Assembly (NCBI RefSeq): GCF_029227915.1
Contig: NC_079877.1
Coordinates: 23,213,851-23,277,850 of the forward strand
Length of the DNA: 64,000 nucleotides
Direction: 5' to 3'
DNA from: Hydractinia symbiolongicarpus
Lineage: Eukaryota; Cnidaria; Hydrozoa; Anthoathecata; Hydractiniidae
Part shown: positions 1 through 12,105 of the stretch, piece by piece
Layout of the letters: each line of letters starts with the position of its first letter
Position numbering within the stretch: position 1 is the first letter of the stretch
Made by a program: the position numbers and the translations under genes
The notes under the pieces: model-generated
Told to the model about the DNA's origin: nothing
What the model saw: the letters and a program-made list of their open reading frames with translations, nothing else
Databases searched by the model: none

Positions 1-2229
1 CAAATAACGTTCAACACTTTTTCTTTTTTCCGTATTACGCAAAGAATTATTTGTGAGAAAGCCACCAAGAAACTGGACTAGGCTATTTAACGAAACAAAA
101 ACAAGCGCTTAACTAGTGCGCTGTATGAAAACCCTTTGTTGAGGAAAATGTTCTGGAAATTATTTCGTTCAATATCATCAGTAGTGGTTTTGTCTTGTAT
201 TTCAAAAAATTGAGAAATCTTAAAGATACTCAAACCGATCAAACTTATTAATCAGTCATCAGGAAATCCAGATGTTTGATGAAATGTTTATCGGTTTGCT
301 GTAAACTTAATGGTAGCTAAGTAGTGGTAAACAAGAAAGATTGCCGAAGCAGCGTAAAAAGATACAACCATAACCCAAAATTTTATATACACAGTTTTTG
401 CATAATCTACAAACAACAGCTGTCATTTGAATTCATCAGATGGTCATCCGTTTAAATTTCTAAAGTTGTCTTAAATGTTTGTAATAATATTACATGGCTT
501 CGTTAGTCAGCAGTAAATCAAAGTCATATGGAAATGTTAATACCATTTTAAACGCTATTTTAACATTGTGCAGGTAATTATTACCATTTGTCAGAATAGA
601 TTACAACTAAGGGCGGAAGAAAGGCTATTACAAAAATAATTAAGGCGTACTTAACAACATAATAACAACAGAAAAAAAATTAGGCTCTAACAAACTCCTT
701 ATTACTTTGAAAGGTACACCTTTAACAATCTTGTTGTGTCTGTGAAGCCCTTTTATTAATTAACTGAAATGCACTAAACCATTTAAAGAACTGGATAACG
801 TAACTTCGAGTCTCATTTTTACTTATAAACAATAACATAAAGAGGCTGAATTAATTCCAGATTTTCATGGAATAAAAGTTACTGATTTGCTAAAAAAACA
901 CTAGTATTACGCAAGCCGTGTTACGAAGCCTTGCCAGATGCTAACAGTTCGTGAGTATAAAAGCAGGATTGTTTGATGACTTAATGTATAGTTTCGTGGG
1001 CAGAAAAACCAGTTTGTATATGCTGCGACAGGTGTTACAATGCGGACCTCGATGTACAAAACCATTTTTTAGTTTGCGCAGAATCTATTACCACTGACAA
1101 TTGTCTCTCACAATCTTTAAATAGAGTAATTATCTTTTTTCGCGCTCCTAACAACATGTCGAAAATGATTGAATTTTATCACTGACAATTGTTTCCTCAA
1201 CACGATTCTTATATCCTTCAGAAATACAGTTAGCTCCAGGTAACTCGAACACTGCATAAATCAAACTTTCAATATACTATTGCTGACGTCATCAAAATTC
1301 AAACGACGAATCTTTTCTATCGTTCTTTTGCCCAAGTGGATTTGTCCACAGACCATCTCAGCTAGTTATGGAATAGAGAAATTGTAGTTATATCCCGGTA
1401 CCGAAACTCGACTCTCATTATGGTAGTTTTTATTAACTCCTGATGTAATATAGATAGATAATGATGCCTGTCAAGGAAAATTAAATTTGCAAAGAACTTG
1501 CATGCCTTTTTCATCGCCAAGATTGAACCTGTTTCCAGTAACTGCTGCCTACCTCGAACTATAATCTCATTTTAGATAAAGTTCGGCTTAACAGGAGCTT
1601 CGTTTAACTCGAATATTCGTAAATCGAACTATTTTCCTCGGTCCTTGGAGATTTAAGTAACTGGGAGTTAACTGTATTGAGATTCCATTAAAAAATAAAA
1701 AAGGAAAAGTTTTTTTAAAATGTAGCTTTATGAAATGTAAAAATGTTGGATGTCGAGGATAAAAAGAGGTAAATTTAACCGGAAAAATACCTTGCAAGTT
1801 TCAACCATAAGGTTTATTCATACAAAATGACTTGCTTTTTCATGTCTTGGTTTATTGAAGTTTCGTTTAGTTGCACATGTATGTACAAAATAAATACAAG
1901 ATCTGTTGACATGCTAATTCTGCTTGTTTAGGGCGTGATGTAACTTCGAATCCTTTAGTATTAGCAGTGTGTATGTTTGTTTCGAATAATATTTTAAATA
2001 ATTTCTTTCAGCTTTAAATTTTCTTAAATTTCCTATGAAATACTTGTAAAAATTATTTATCAGCCTAGTAAGGTTTGCTGGCCGTTGCTTTTAATCATGG
2101 CGTCGCGTAGAATCCAAAATCATGTTTTGCTTTCATTTTGAAAATGAAAAGAAAATAAGCGAGTTTAAAATTTAGTTTTTGTAGAATAAACTCATAACTC
2201 ATATTAAGAATTTTATTTTTACATAGAAG
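1..2229. other. AT-rich intergenic stretch, no supported gene
   Basis: No open frame here has splice signals or a recognisable protein. Around 1230-1670 there are several motifs of the form 'aactcgaa' and 'cctcggtcc', which resemble the inner parts of Tigger/pogo-type terminal repeats, so a decayed element of that kind may lie there. The rest shows only A/T-rich unique-looking sequence. Confidence 0.5.
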
Positions 2230-2545
2230 AGGGGAATCAAGTTTCGGTTGTGAATATCATTCTTTTATTTTCTATTTACAAAAAAAAAAAACATTTCGGA
2301 ACTTCCGCACTTTAGACAAGATAAAAAAATATTTCCTACTTTGTTTAGGTATTACATTGAAGTTAAAAACATGGCCTGCCCCCAGTCTAAATGACCGCAC
2401 GCGACTTTTAATTAATTTCTATTCTGCACGCTTTTAGCCAATCGAATCCCGAGACACACCCCCTTCGGGGTGTTTTTTTCGAACGGGCCAAAACGCTTTA
2501 AATAAAAATGTCATGATTTGTAAGAATATTGTACGCAACGAAATG
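2230..2545. repeat. Dispersed repeat, copy 1 (partner at 24755-25035)
   Basis: This stretch is clearly related to 24755-25035 in the same orientation. Shared landmarks in the same order are a 'tatttacaaaaaa' run, 'attgaagttaaaaacat', a 'cctgagacat'-like block and 'gccaaaacgctttaaat'. The two copies have diverged by substitutions and indels. The family is unknown; no terminal repeats or coding frame are visible. Confidence 0.65.
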
Positions 2546-3203
2546 CACAAGAAAAAACAAAAGGCATTCGTACTAATGTCATTAATACATTTCTTACACA
2601 TGTGACAATGTTTATAATTTCACCTAATTAGTAATAAAAATGAAACAAAAGTAGGAAATGTTTATTTTCTTAATGACATCGTATTACCGTTATGTTTCTG
2701 CTCAGGCATGCTCGTCATTTCAGATGGTTCATGAATTACTTCACTCATCGTGTACTTCACTTGTAGTTGTGAGATAGATATATAAAAAGGTATGTCTGAC
2801 AAACAGCTACCATGGAAAACGCTGTCATTACGATTGCCATTTATTTCAGCAACTTTATTTATTTGTTTTTGTAAATTGCGGAATGATTAAATTGTACAGC
2901 ATAATATTACAGTGTAATCAAGTGGCATTTGCGTGAATTGATCATTGGTGTGATCTTCTGCATTTAAGTAAATTTTATAACAAGATTAATTTTTATACGG
3001 AAAAATGTATTCGGATTACAATTAGTTTGACGAGATTATGTATCTCTCAAGTTAGAAAAAAATTTCACTACATCAATTGCAGTTACTAACTTTGGTCTTA
3101 CTAGTCACGTGATGCATTGAGAAATTTGAGAGATGTTGAAATTGAACCAGGTGGTTCGTTTTCTTTTGTAGACTAAAAGTAATAAAAAATCATTAGTTTA
3201 ACG

Positions 3204-4156
3204 ATGTCGGTCATTCCAGATGTTTCCTTGGTCATTTGTCTGGCTACGAAAGTTATTTTGTTAGGTATTTTTGGTTTGTTGTTTTTTGTTTGTTGCTTGT
3301 TGTTTTTTTTTTTTTTTTTTTTTTTTTTGTTTGTTGTTTGTTTGTTTTTTGTTTTTTGTTTGTTGCTTGTTGTTTGTTGTTTTTTGTTTGTTGTTTTTTG
3401 TTTGTTGTTTTTTGTTTGTTGTTTTTTGTTTGTTGTTTTTTGTTTGTTGTTTTTTGTTTTTTGTTTGTTGTTTGCTGTTGTTTACTGTTGTTTTTGTTGT
3501 TTTTGTTGTTGTTGTTTGACGCAAAAATTATTTTTTAGCGATGTTTTGTCTATCTATCAATAACATCATCCATTTGACAAAAACAGACGAAAATATCATC
3601 ATCATCAACTTGACTATCTTCTTCTTCCTTTTGTTACTTGTAATCATTTGGAAGTCTACTAAGGTACACCTTTGAATTAACTTAGCGGAGGGGACGGTGA
3701 AAAAACCGTTTTTAGTTTTTAGGGCAAAATGATAATAAGACCTTACTTCACGTATTTTCCCATATATAATTTGACTAAGCTATGCATTCATTCTTTTGTT
3801 TTATTCTGCATTGCAATCAATACGTCTTACCGTTCTTTTCTTTCTGTTTCATAAGCATACAGTTTATTATTGTGTACATCTTATAATTGTTGTGCATTAT
3901 CTGATGTCAGTATTTGTTTATATTTGATGCTACAATGAATTCACGACAGTATTCCTCCTTTCAGGAATGGAAATACAACATTAACACTATTTTGGTACAC
4001 GAACAAGAACTTCATACCAGTCACAAAAAACAAACATCCTTGCGTCAAACTGCGCTTAAAAGATTCAATACTGTGTCTAGTTTAATTTTAATTTATACTC
4101 TAAGAACATGCAAAACAAGTGGAGAACATTTGCTCTTGAAGGAGAAAATTACACAG
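3204..4156 (+). pseudogene. Decayed copy of a small multipass membrane-protein gene (copy 1)
   Basis: Two exon-like blocks match the copies at 17891-18642 and 35737-36516. Exon A (3204-3663) starts MSVIPDVSLVICLA and ends WKSTK before a donor (AAG then GTACAC). Exon B (3965-4156, 64 codons) follows a TTTCAG acceptor, is phase 0 like exon A, and reads EWKYNINTILVHEQELHTS onward to a GTATGA donor. The middle of exon A, which codes hydrophobic segments in the other copies, is replaced by a T/G-rich simple repeat that destroys the transmembrane sequence and the frame. Exon B remains open. I do not recognise the family. Confidence 0.6.
3268..3516. repeat. T/G-rich microsatellite (TTTTTGTTTGTTG-type)
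   Basis: A low-complexity run of T tracts interspersed with GTTTGTTG. It sits inside exon A of the decayed membrane-protein gene, probably grown from its T-rich transmembrane-coding sequence. Long Phe/Cys/Val/Leu frames here are artefacts of the repeat. Confidence 0.9.
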
Positions 4157-6084
4157 GTATGAATTACTACATAATAAAATAATTAATGTAGGTAATTTGT
4201 TAGTAGTTTTTCACAAACGACGCCCAAAATGTGTAAAATCATTGTTGCTATTGTAATGCTGACTTGATTAAGACGTTTTACGCAATAAGAAAGTAAGACA
4301 CGGAGGAGAGTTTCAGACGTTTTAGTAAGAAAGAAGGTTGATTTATGGCTATCTAAAATAAATAAATAAATAAATTTTGTATTTATATTGATATTATCTT
4401 ATAGACAACTTAATTTGCTTGTATATGTAATAAATATTTTTTTAATGAAATCCACAACTTTTGAGAAATAATGAATATAGTGGTTTCTGAACTATTACAA
4501 ATACCCGGTATAAAAATTCGTACAAATAATGCAATGAGGTATGCGGGAAAATGTTTCGGATAACCAATTTTATCTCATGAAAATGAAAGTCTTATTTTCA
4601 TGGTTGTTTATTTCGCTGTATGACAATGAACAAATTATGGAAATTAGTACATCAACGGACCACTCAATCCTGAGTAAATTATATAAGCTGTTGTGGAAGT
4701 CTGACGCCGCCGATTCTGTTCCACCTTGGAAACTCAGTCTACAAACGGACAAGGTGATGCGTCATGCTTTTATATACACTATTATTAACTAAAATATATT
4801 TTTAACCTGTTTATACGGGGAATCCGCAGCGCTTATTGGCTGAAAAAGCTTAATGACGAGCTTTATACAGCATGGTATAACTTTTAACCTTATATCAACC
4901 ATAAAACATAGCTATATACATACAGACTCACAAATCAAGTTGCAGTAAATCCAAAATTTTGAATCACTCTGCCACAAAACAGCTTTTTTTACTGTTCCTA
5001 ACAATGGCGTTCAATTAATTCACTTTTCTCAATTAAGTGGTCACAAAAACATTGAAAGTTTTAAATCGTATCGCACGGCTTCAAGCAATGACACATGTCA
5101 GACCTAGTCAGTTCGATCAACCGTAGTAAAAAAAGGTCGTTCACACAGTATCACAAACACTACATTCATTTCATCAACAAGAAATGTTAATATTGTTAAA
5201 TCTATGTTCGATGGTGCATACATGACTGCGTTTTTAATATAAACATTCATCAGCAAAAGCGCAACAGGCAAAACGCCGTCAATTTTTTTTAAGTAATTTG
5301 GTTAAAAAAACTATATATATGGTTATTCAAATGTGTTTGTATTTGAAAAATTGAAACTATAAAATTCAATTCAAACGTTTTCTTTTTTCAACAAAACCTT
5401 GTTTTTATAACCGTTGTCACAAGTAAATCTTTAGAAAATAATCCTGCTTTCTACAATCTCAAACAAAATAGCTAGCAGTTAATAAATACAATGTAAACTG
5501 CGTTAGAAAAAAAAACAGTTTTTTTTGTATTAGTATACTAGCTACTAACTAAACTGTAGCTGAATTACATTTGGTATTGACGAGGAAAAAGTTCATGTTA
5601 AGAATGCCAAAAAACTCAATGTATGGTTTGGAACGCAATAAACACAGGTCAATGTTTTGTAAAGCGTTACTTTGGGCGTTGTTAGAAAGTCAATCAACTA
5701 GTTGGCCAGGGAAGGAGCCCAAATCCTGCGTTTAACCTCAAATTGATCAATAGTTTCTGTCTTCTATCGAATCCTCTGATCAGATTTGTGTGTTATAGAG
5801 GCAGAAGAGTTCTCCAAGTTTTCCATTATTTTGAAGGTAAATTGCCTAATCAGATTTGAACACTTGTAAAGCTTGCTAAAAACAAACATCGGGCGCTAAA
5901 GCATCCATATTTTACATGTTAGATTATTTAAAAAGAATTGTTTCAAATTTAATGAAAAAAAAAATGCTGCGTGAAAAAGGCCGTAATTGGCCACCTTCAA
6001 CTGTTAAATATATAATTTTTAACTAATTTACTCCCTACACTCATTGCAATTGTCAGCTGTGTACACAGATGTGGATTCTTTTTG
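4157..6084. other. Intergenic stretch, few landmarks
   Basis: No confident gene. There is an AAAT microsatellite near 4361-4378. A possible exon at about 4541-4758 reads DNEQIMEISTSTDHSILSKL and ends with an AAG-GTGATG donor-like site, but nothing confirms it. The block 4859-4915 ('gctttatacagca', 'aacttttaacc', 'caaccataa') recurs at 63909-63965, so it is part of a dispersed repeat. Confidence 0.45.
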
Positions 6085-7065
6085 TTACAAATTCCCTGTT
6101 ACGGCGTGTTTTGATATCTGAGTACTATCAGAATTATTGTACGGCTCATTTTCTCCCTGGTGGCATAAATTCTTTAAGTCTCTCTTGACAGCTGCTGACC
6201 GGAAACCATATATAAATGTATCCCATACCGAGTAAGATTGCACCAAAAAGTTGCACCAACGATTCACATACGTGTCAACTACAATTGAATTGAAAAATAC
6301 GCGGTTGACCACGTTCGCCATAACTGCTGGAAAACTGCACAGACCAAAAACGAGAAGAATTTGTAAAGCTATCCTTGCAGCTTTTCGCTTTCGGTGATTA
6401 CCTTGGTTCTCTCTCCTGCAAAAGTAGTTGTAGATTTTCTTCTGACAAATAACCAGTATGACAAATATTATCAAGCAGTAGGTTGTAGATGAAATTCGTA
6501 CAACTGTCACTAAATTTGGGAAAGCGTAAACACACACAATGGGGAATGCCACAGACGGCACCCATATCACTAGTAACAGGTTATTTAACGTATTATTCTG
6601 AACAAACCGCTTGTAAGTGAATGGTTTAAAAATAGCTAAATATATTTCGATCGTGATGAGCGCGATAGCTGATACAGACATTACGATAAACGTATACGAC
6701 ATAACCGTCCAAACACGAACGAGCTCACATTTTGGATTTCTTTCCACAAATCCAGTCAAAAACAGCGAGTAGACTGGTATAAAAGATAGACCAGCTATGG
6801 CATCTAGAATAGATAGCAGGATATACAGCTTGTTTACTGAACTTCTCAGCTTAGTATTTCGCAGAACGATAAAAATGTATGTTCCGTTAAAAACGACGGT
6901 TAAGAGAGAGGATATAACTGAAGCAACGCTAAATGCTATTAAATTGATTCTTGCAGCATCAGTTGACAAAAACACGGTGCTGGCTTCTGAACACCAAACA
7001 TTTTCTTCAAAAACCAACGACGTGTTTGGATTAACGGATGAGTTACTTGCAGTAATATTGTACAT
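6085..7065 (-). CDS. Rhodopsin-class (class A) G protein-coupled receptor, orphan
   Basis: An intact 326-residue frame with seven hydrophobic segments, a short extracellular N-terminus with N-glycosylation sites at N3, N8 and N14, and a basic third intracellular loop (RKRKAARIA) leading into segment 6, as in class A receptors. Family landmarks, numbered from this ATG, are D88 in segment 2, C113 at the top of segment 3, W168 in segment 4 and P246 in segment 6. Several signature motifs are altered: DRY is E140-I-Y142, CWxP is CSFP (243-246) and NPxxY is DTFIY (282-286). An upstream in-frame GTG could extend the frame by 13 residues, but the ATG at 7063-7065 is preferred: it lies 5 bases after a polypyrimidine-AG acceptor at 7071-7072. 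Ligand unknown. The lack of introns is common among cnidarian receptors. Class A assignment is confident; subfamily is not. Confidence 0.88.
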   Translation of the reverse strand: MYNITASNSSVNPNTSLVFEENVWCSEASTVFLSTDAARINLIAFSVASVISSLLTVVFNGTYIFIVLRNTKLRSSVNKLYILLSILDAIAGLSFIPVYSLFLTGFVERNPKCELVRVWTVMSYTFIVMSVSAIALITIEIYLAIFKPFTYKRFVQNNTLNNLLLVIWVPSVAFPIVCVYAFPNLVTVVRISSTTYCLIIFVILVICQKKIYNYFCRRENQGNHRKRKAARIALQILLVFGLCSFPAVMANVVNRVFFNSIVVDTYVNRWCNFLVQSYSVWDTFIYGFRSAAVKRDLKNLCHQGENEPYNNSDSTQISKHAVTGNL

Positions 7066-7092
7066 GTTATCTATAAAGATAAACAAAAAGAT
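7066..7092 (-). other. Probable 3' splice acceptor just upstream of the GPCR start
   Basis: On the minus strand a pyrimidine-rich tract (cttt ttgtttatctttat) ends in AG at 7072-7071, then ATAAC and the ATG. This would serve a 5' UTR intron or trans-splicing of a spliced leader. The same arrangement precedes both deaminase-like genes. Confidence 0.55.
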
Positions 7093-7104
7093 GTTATCAC
7101 GCAC

Positions 7105-10100
7105 GTGTTCAGTAACTTTTGGTCTTAACAGACATTTATAAAGGTATCAGGTGTTATTCCATATCATTTAACTCAAATGCTACTAAGAATGCAGATGTAT
7201 TAGTTTTTAAAAACGTGTGAAAAGATGTGATACAAATTGTCAATTTATATAAGAACGTCGAGGTTTAGATTTTGCTGAATATTAAGAACGTATTAAGAGC
7301 GCGCAAAGCCTGAATTTTTTTCCATGCACTAAGAACGAAATATTTAGATTTAAAATTGCAAAGAAAAAATTATTTCCAAACAGCATTTTTGTTACTAATG
7401 ATACGTTTCATGGCGTCTTCACTATGATATAACTATAGTATCATTTAATTTCCCCAATGTTATAAAATCTTTATCCTTATAGACCATATGATCGGATTTT
7501 TTTACAGAACTATTTAATTTTCCAACTATTTCGAAATAACACAATCAAAAGCGTTTTAAAAAAAAGGTTAAAAAACAGCACGTATTCAGTCTCAGCTGAA
7601 ACTTGGACGTGTTTCTATATAAAAAAGTAAGCATACATTTTAGCTTTCACATTGTATTTTCTTAAATTTATTTCACGTATCATACAAACAATAATATAGC
7701 ATACAAGAAAAAATGATAAGTTAATAAAAATAAAAGTGATCCAAAATGACGTTATTGTAAATTTCTTATCGCAAAGCCATATGATGACAGAACATGTTGA
7801 TTTAACAGACGCATAACCCTCTTTCTTTTGGCCACTGACGATACATCCTGAAACACATTGTTTAAATCATACGCTTGTTGTATTCTCCACAAAATAACGT
7901 GATTTCCAAAACATAAATTCAACTAACTTTTAGATCGTGGCTACGAAGAAACATTAAAAGCTTAAGTTTTTTTATTAAAAGTTCAAAAGTTGCGAAACTT
8001 CTAAATTTCTTTCAAATCTACTTCTTTTATTGACAATGTTGATTATCAAACATTGTAACTTTTTTAGACATGTGAAAATGACATGACAGAATGGTAATAG
8101 AAGCAAAGTTGACATGGACTTAATATTCATGAATGAGTATGTTTGAATGTGTTGCGAAATTTCTACTCGCCTGAAAATCTCACAATACTTAACTACGACA
8201 GGAATTTGAAAGTGAATTCCAACGCGATAGCATGCCAATACTGGCGTGGTATTTACGTTTGAGTGCTTTAAAATTTTTGTGCACTTAAATATGTTATTCA
8301 CATGCGAAAATGATAGCAGACAAATGTAGTAACAAAGAAATTAGAAATTATTAGTGATTTTGTTCCACCTAAATTCTAACAGTTAGACACTGAGACTTTT
8401 TGCAGTATATTGGACATAAATTTCCTAAGATGCTCTGACAAAATCTCATCATATCATTGCAAAAATTTGTTTCCGCCTTCCTTTTTAGTTGCAATATTTC
8501 TGTTTTCAACCGAGTTTAATATTTTATTTCAAAGGAGAAAGGTGTGGGGGAAGGAAGAACGGTTCTTGTTAAAGTTTATTAAAATTAATGTCAAATAGTC
8601 TACCGATCAATTCTGAAAAGACGTTGAAGGTTTGAAGAGTACATCACCGCAAATTCCGACAAGAGTTGGAACTAAACGGACTACTTAAGCTTCTGGGTAC
8701 AAGCTACTAGCGTTTTCTAGCACCTTTGAAAATGAACCGGACAAAGGTTGTATGGGATAAGAGCTTCGCACTAGTCGAAACAGAAACATGCAACATAAAT
8801 GCAATTTTATGAAAAAATAAGACAAACATTTTTCAAAAAAAGATTTATCAAAATAGAATAAAATAAAACTAAGAAAAATATGATTGAAACCAGACTGAAA
8901 AATATCCAAAGCCTTGACAATCTTGCCTACGTAATTTCATCATTTTGTGGAAAGTTTTCCGCCTCTTTATTGGAGTATTTACTATTCTTTTACTTAATAA
9001 TCTTACTCATATCTTCTTCTTTCGTATCAATCGTGGTTTGTTCTTTCTTGATTATTTACGTCTATCTTCAGTAATTTGGTGTCCATTCATGCTGAATCGG
9101 TGATATAAGTCAGTTTTTGTAACGAAACATTAAAATACACACTTTTCAAAGCGTTTTAATTAATTGCAATTATAAAATTATTTTCAACCTAATTCGTCCA
9201 TTCATCAAGAATTAGTGCTTATTAAAGCCAAAATACTTACAAAAGTATGGTCAACGTTCAAAAGTGATCACGCTTTAGTTTCGGAGTTATAAATATTCAG
9301 CGTTCGGATGTTTTTTTAATGTTTTATATATATATAAAACCACTTCTTTGAATAAGAGCATTCATTGTGGGTTTGACGAAAGCCTATAAACTTGTACGAC
9401 AGGTGTAAACCTCAAATGAAAAAGAAGAAGAAAAAATAAACAGAAAGTAATTTTTTTGCAACGTCATGTTTCGAACGTAAATCTGAGGTATTTAATCTAC
9501 TGAATTTTTTAAATGGTTCACGCGATTTAAAGAGAAGAAATATACTTTTTATTTTCCATATTTAAGAAAAAAAAACCCTAGCAGCTGAGACGCCATCGCC
9601 TATAATATGACGCTCTGTCTATCAGTTGTATGCAAAGAAGATGCCATTATTTTTATTTGAGATAAAAGTGTTTTGTTACCTTTCGGGATGTTATGTCGAA
9701 ACCAAACTTCACGCCTACGACAAATGGTTGAGGAGATATTAGTGCTTAAATCCATCAGGACAACATCATCAACGCGTGCATTCTGAAATGATTGATTTGA
9801 TCCAGCACTAAGTTATGTTCTTCTGTTGTCACTTTATTAACCCTAGAAATTATTGGTTCATTGTTATCTATGGCAATCTGTAATATTATTGCAAAAAGCT
9901 GTGTCTGTCTGTTTGTGACCGGCAAAGTCAGTTATGTCTTCTTCAATTTTCTTTAAAAGCGCATATAACACATCTCCTAAAAACTATGTTCCGTGTTTTT
10001 TAAATCTTTTGTTTACATCATTAATTGGCTAGAACGAATCCTGTGATAAAACGAAATAATTTCACTAGCTAAAAGTTTGCTATTATATTCTTATTTTTCC

Positions 10101-10198
10101 GTGACGAGACAGACAAAGTAACGGCAATTATGTAAGCCTAATATGCTTGAAGAAGTTATTTTAGGTGGACACTTTCACTGGCCCAAATAACTATTATA
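7105..10198. other. Long gene-free stretch upstream of the GPCR
   Basis: No frame has domain content, a plausible splice pattern or a homologue in the window. The sequence is AT-rich with short A/T runs and a small TA dinucleotide run near 9325. Promoter elements for the divergent neighbours cannot be assigned. Confidence 0.45.
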
Positions 10199-12105
10199 CC
10201 TTATCGGGGGAAAAAAGTCGGGGGGAAATTTTGTCGGGTTAAAGTTTCGTCGGGGAAAAATTAGGTCATTTTTGAAAAATAAGTCAGTTTTCCCCGACTA
10301 AATTTTTAAATATGTCACTTTTCCCCGATTAATTTTTGATATTCCTGTAAATAACCTCACAAGTGAACGGAGAGAAGAGAGAAAGTAAAGGATATTCGTA
10401 ACTTTTTTAAAAGTCGGATAAACACTGATGCCCCAGCTCTAGTTGCAAGGGCATCTGACGATGTCGTTTCCAATCAGAGTTAATGATCGTTGAAAATGAA
10501 ATTAAAAAATCAACACAAGTCAGAAAAAATTACCTGTCCTAGAAGTAGTTTAAAAACAGCTGGAAATTACGCACTTATCCATGGAACTAAGGCAACAATT
10601 GAGCGGTTGAATAAAATGTATCCAAAGTACACCCTTGCCAGAGAATCAAATCAAAATGAAGAAGGATAAGGAAAGCAAAACAATTTTTGAAAGGAAAGTA
10701 CGAACAAATTTAGCTTCAGATGATATGATGAAAAGAATTAAGACAATTATGACAGGGACACGTGCTACTGGAACTGCTATAAGCCGCCGTATTGTAATGG
10801 CTATCGGAAATGGGGTGGTGAGGTCTAACAGTCGAACAGTGTTAGGGGAAAATGTAGGACATTCGGAGCTAACAGAAGATTGGGCACGAGGAGTTATAAA
10901 ATCAATGAACTCAACCTCGTCCCCAGGACTATTTGCTTCTCAACGGCGCTGCGCTTTCTGATAGTTAAGGTGCTGGGTTCGAGCTTGCAATGAACTGGAC
11001 TAAAAGAAAGGTACGACAGGGAAAATTGAGCCGTCTAAACAATTTCTTTTAGAGGAAAACTTATCTTTTCAAAAGAAGATTTCCAACGTTGTTTTTTAAA
11101 ATGATATTCCTAAAGAACTTTTGACGTAAAAGGCGTAAAAACAGTCCCTATTAAGGGTATCGACGACAAACATTTCAATGTCCGCTGAATTTCTTCCAAT
11201 TCAGGTAATCTACGAGGGTAAAACTAAAATATTTTTACCTAAATGTTCAATTCCAACCATTTTTAAGGTGAAATTTTCTGAAGATCTCTGGTCTTACACT
11301 GAAAAATCAATTAGCTTTTTAACAAGATTGTGTTGACTCATTTGAAAAATGTTCGTCGAGCCAAAGGTTATCCAGAAGAGCAGATGAGTCTTGTTATAAA
11401 GAACACTTTTAAGGGACAAGATAACGATGAAATCAAACTTTGCGTGACAATTATTGTGCCCTTATAATTGTTCCTCATAATCTAAAAAACAAATTCCAGC
11501 CACTTAATGTTACAATCAACAAGCCAGCTAAGTGTTTTATAAAAGACAAGAAGAACATTTGGTATGCTGAAAAGGTTACAAACCAGCTTAACAAAGGCAA
11601 AGCTCTTGCAGTGGTAGAAATTTCCCTAAGTGTATCACAAGTGAAATCATTTCATGCCAAGTTGATCTTTGAGATGTACCAGTACTTAAAAGGGCGTAGT
11701 GATTTGGTTTTTAATTGATTTAAAGCAGCAGGTATCACTAAAGCTGTAAAAGAAGCCGACAAAGTTTATCATAGAATTTACAACCCATTTCTTGCTTTTC
11801 AAAATGAAAAGAACTGAGAGACTATTCGTTGTTTGACTTGAACGAACTGCTGTTGTCATGTTTGTTTAGACTTAAAATGTTGTTTTTATTTGTTTACATT
11901 ATGTTTTTTATGTCCCCGATTCTTTTTTGTAGTTTTCCTTGCAATTTGGTGGTAACAATGAGAAAAAAGGAATAGGATAAAAGAAAATATTCGGGGTAAA
12001 GTCTTAGTCGGGTATAAAAGAATCGTCGGGGAAAGCTAATCGGCGGAAATTTTGTTCGGGGAAAAATTAACTCACTTTTCCCCGACTTTTTTTCCCCCGA
12101 CAAGA
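10199..12105 (+). mobile_element. Degenerate pogo-like (Tc1/mariner superfamily) DNA transposon
   Basis: The 1.9-kb element has terminal inverted repeats, CCTTATCGGGGGAAAAAAG on the left and the complement of TCTTGTCGGGGGAAAAAAAG on the right, flanked by TA on both sides (10197-10198 and 12106-12107), the target duplication of this superfamily. The sub-terminal regions repeat a 'gtcggggaaaa' motif several times in both orientations. Inside are two decayed coding blocks. One at about 10635-10920 has SRRIVMAIGNGVV and GHSELTEDWARGVIKSM, like the N-terminal half of DDE_1 transposases. One at 11440-11718 has IVPHNLKNKFQPLNVTINKP and VSQVKSFHAKLIFEMYQYL, like the C-terminal part of their catalytic domain. 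Frameshifts, stops and an internal deletion leave no intact transposase. Confidence 0.85.
10635..11800 (+). pseudogene. Remnant of DDE_1/pogo-type transposase
   Basis: The two coding blocks lie in the expected order between the terminal repeats. The second matches the 'hlFQPLDvtvNkp..fLk....WYae.v..qL' region of DDE_1 transposases, as I recall the family. The catalytic core between the blocks is largely missing or unreadable, so the element could only move with enzyme from elsewhere. Confidence 0.75.

Noticed and set aside
3204-3563. Long Phe/Cys/Val-rich frames
   Set aside because: Produced by the T/G microsatellite in all frames; only the first about 20 codons and the end match the membrane-protein exons.
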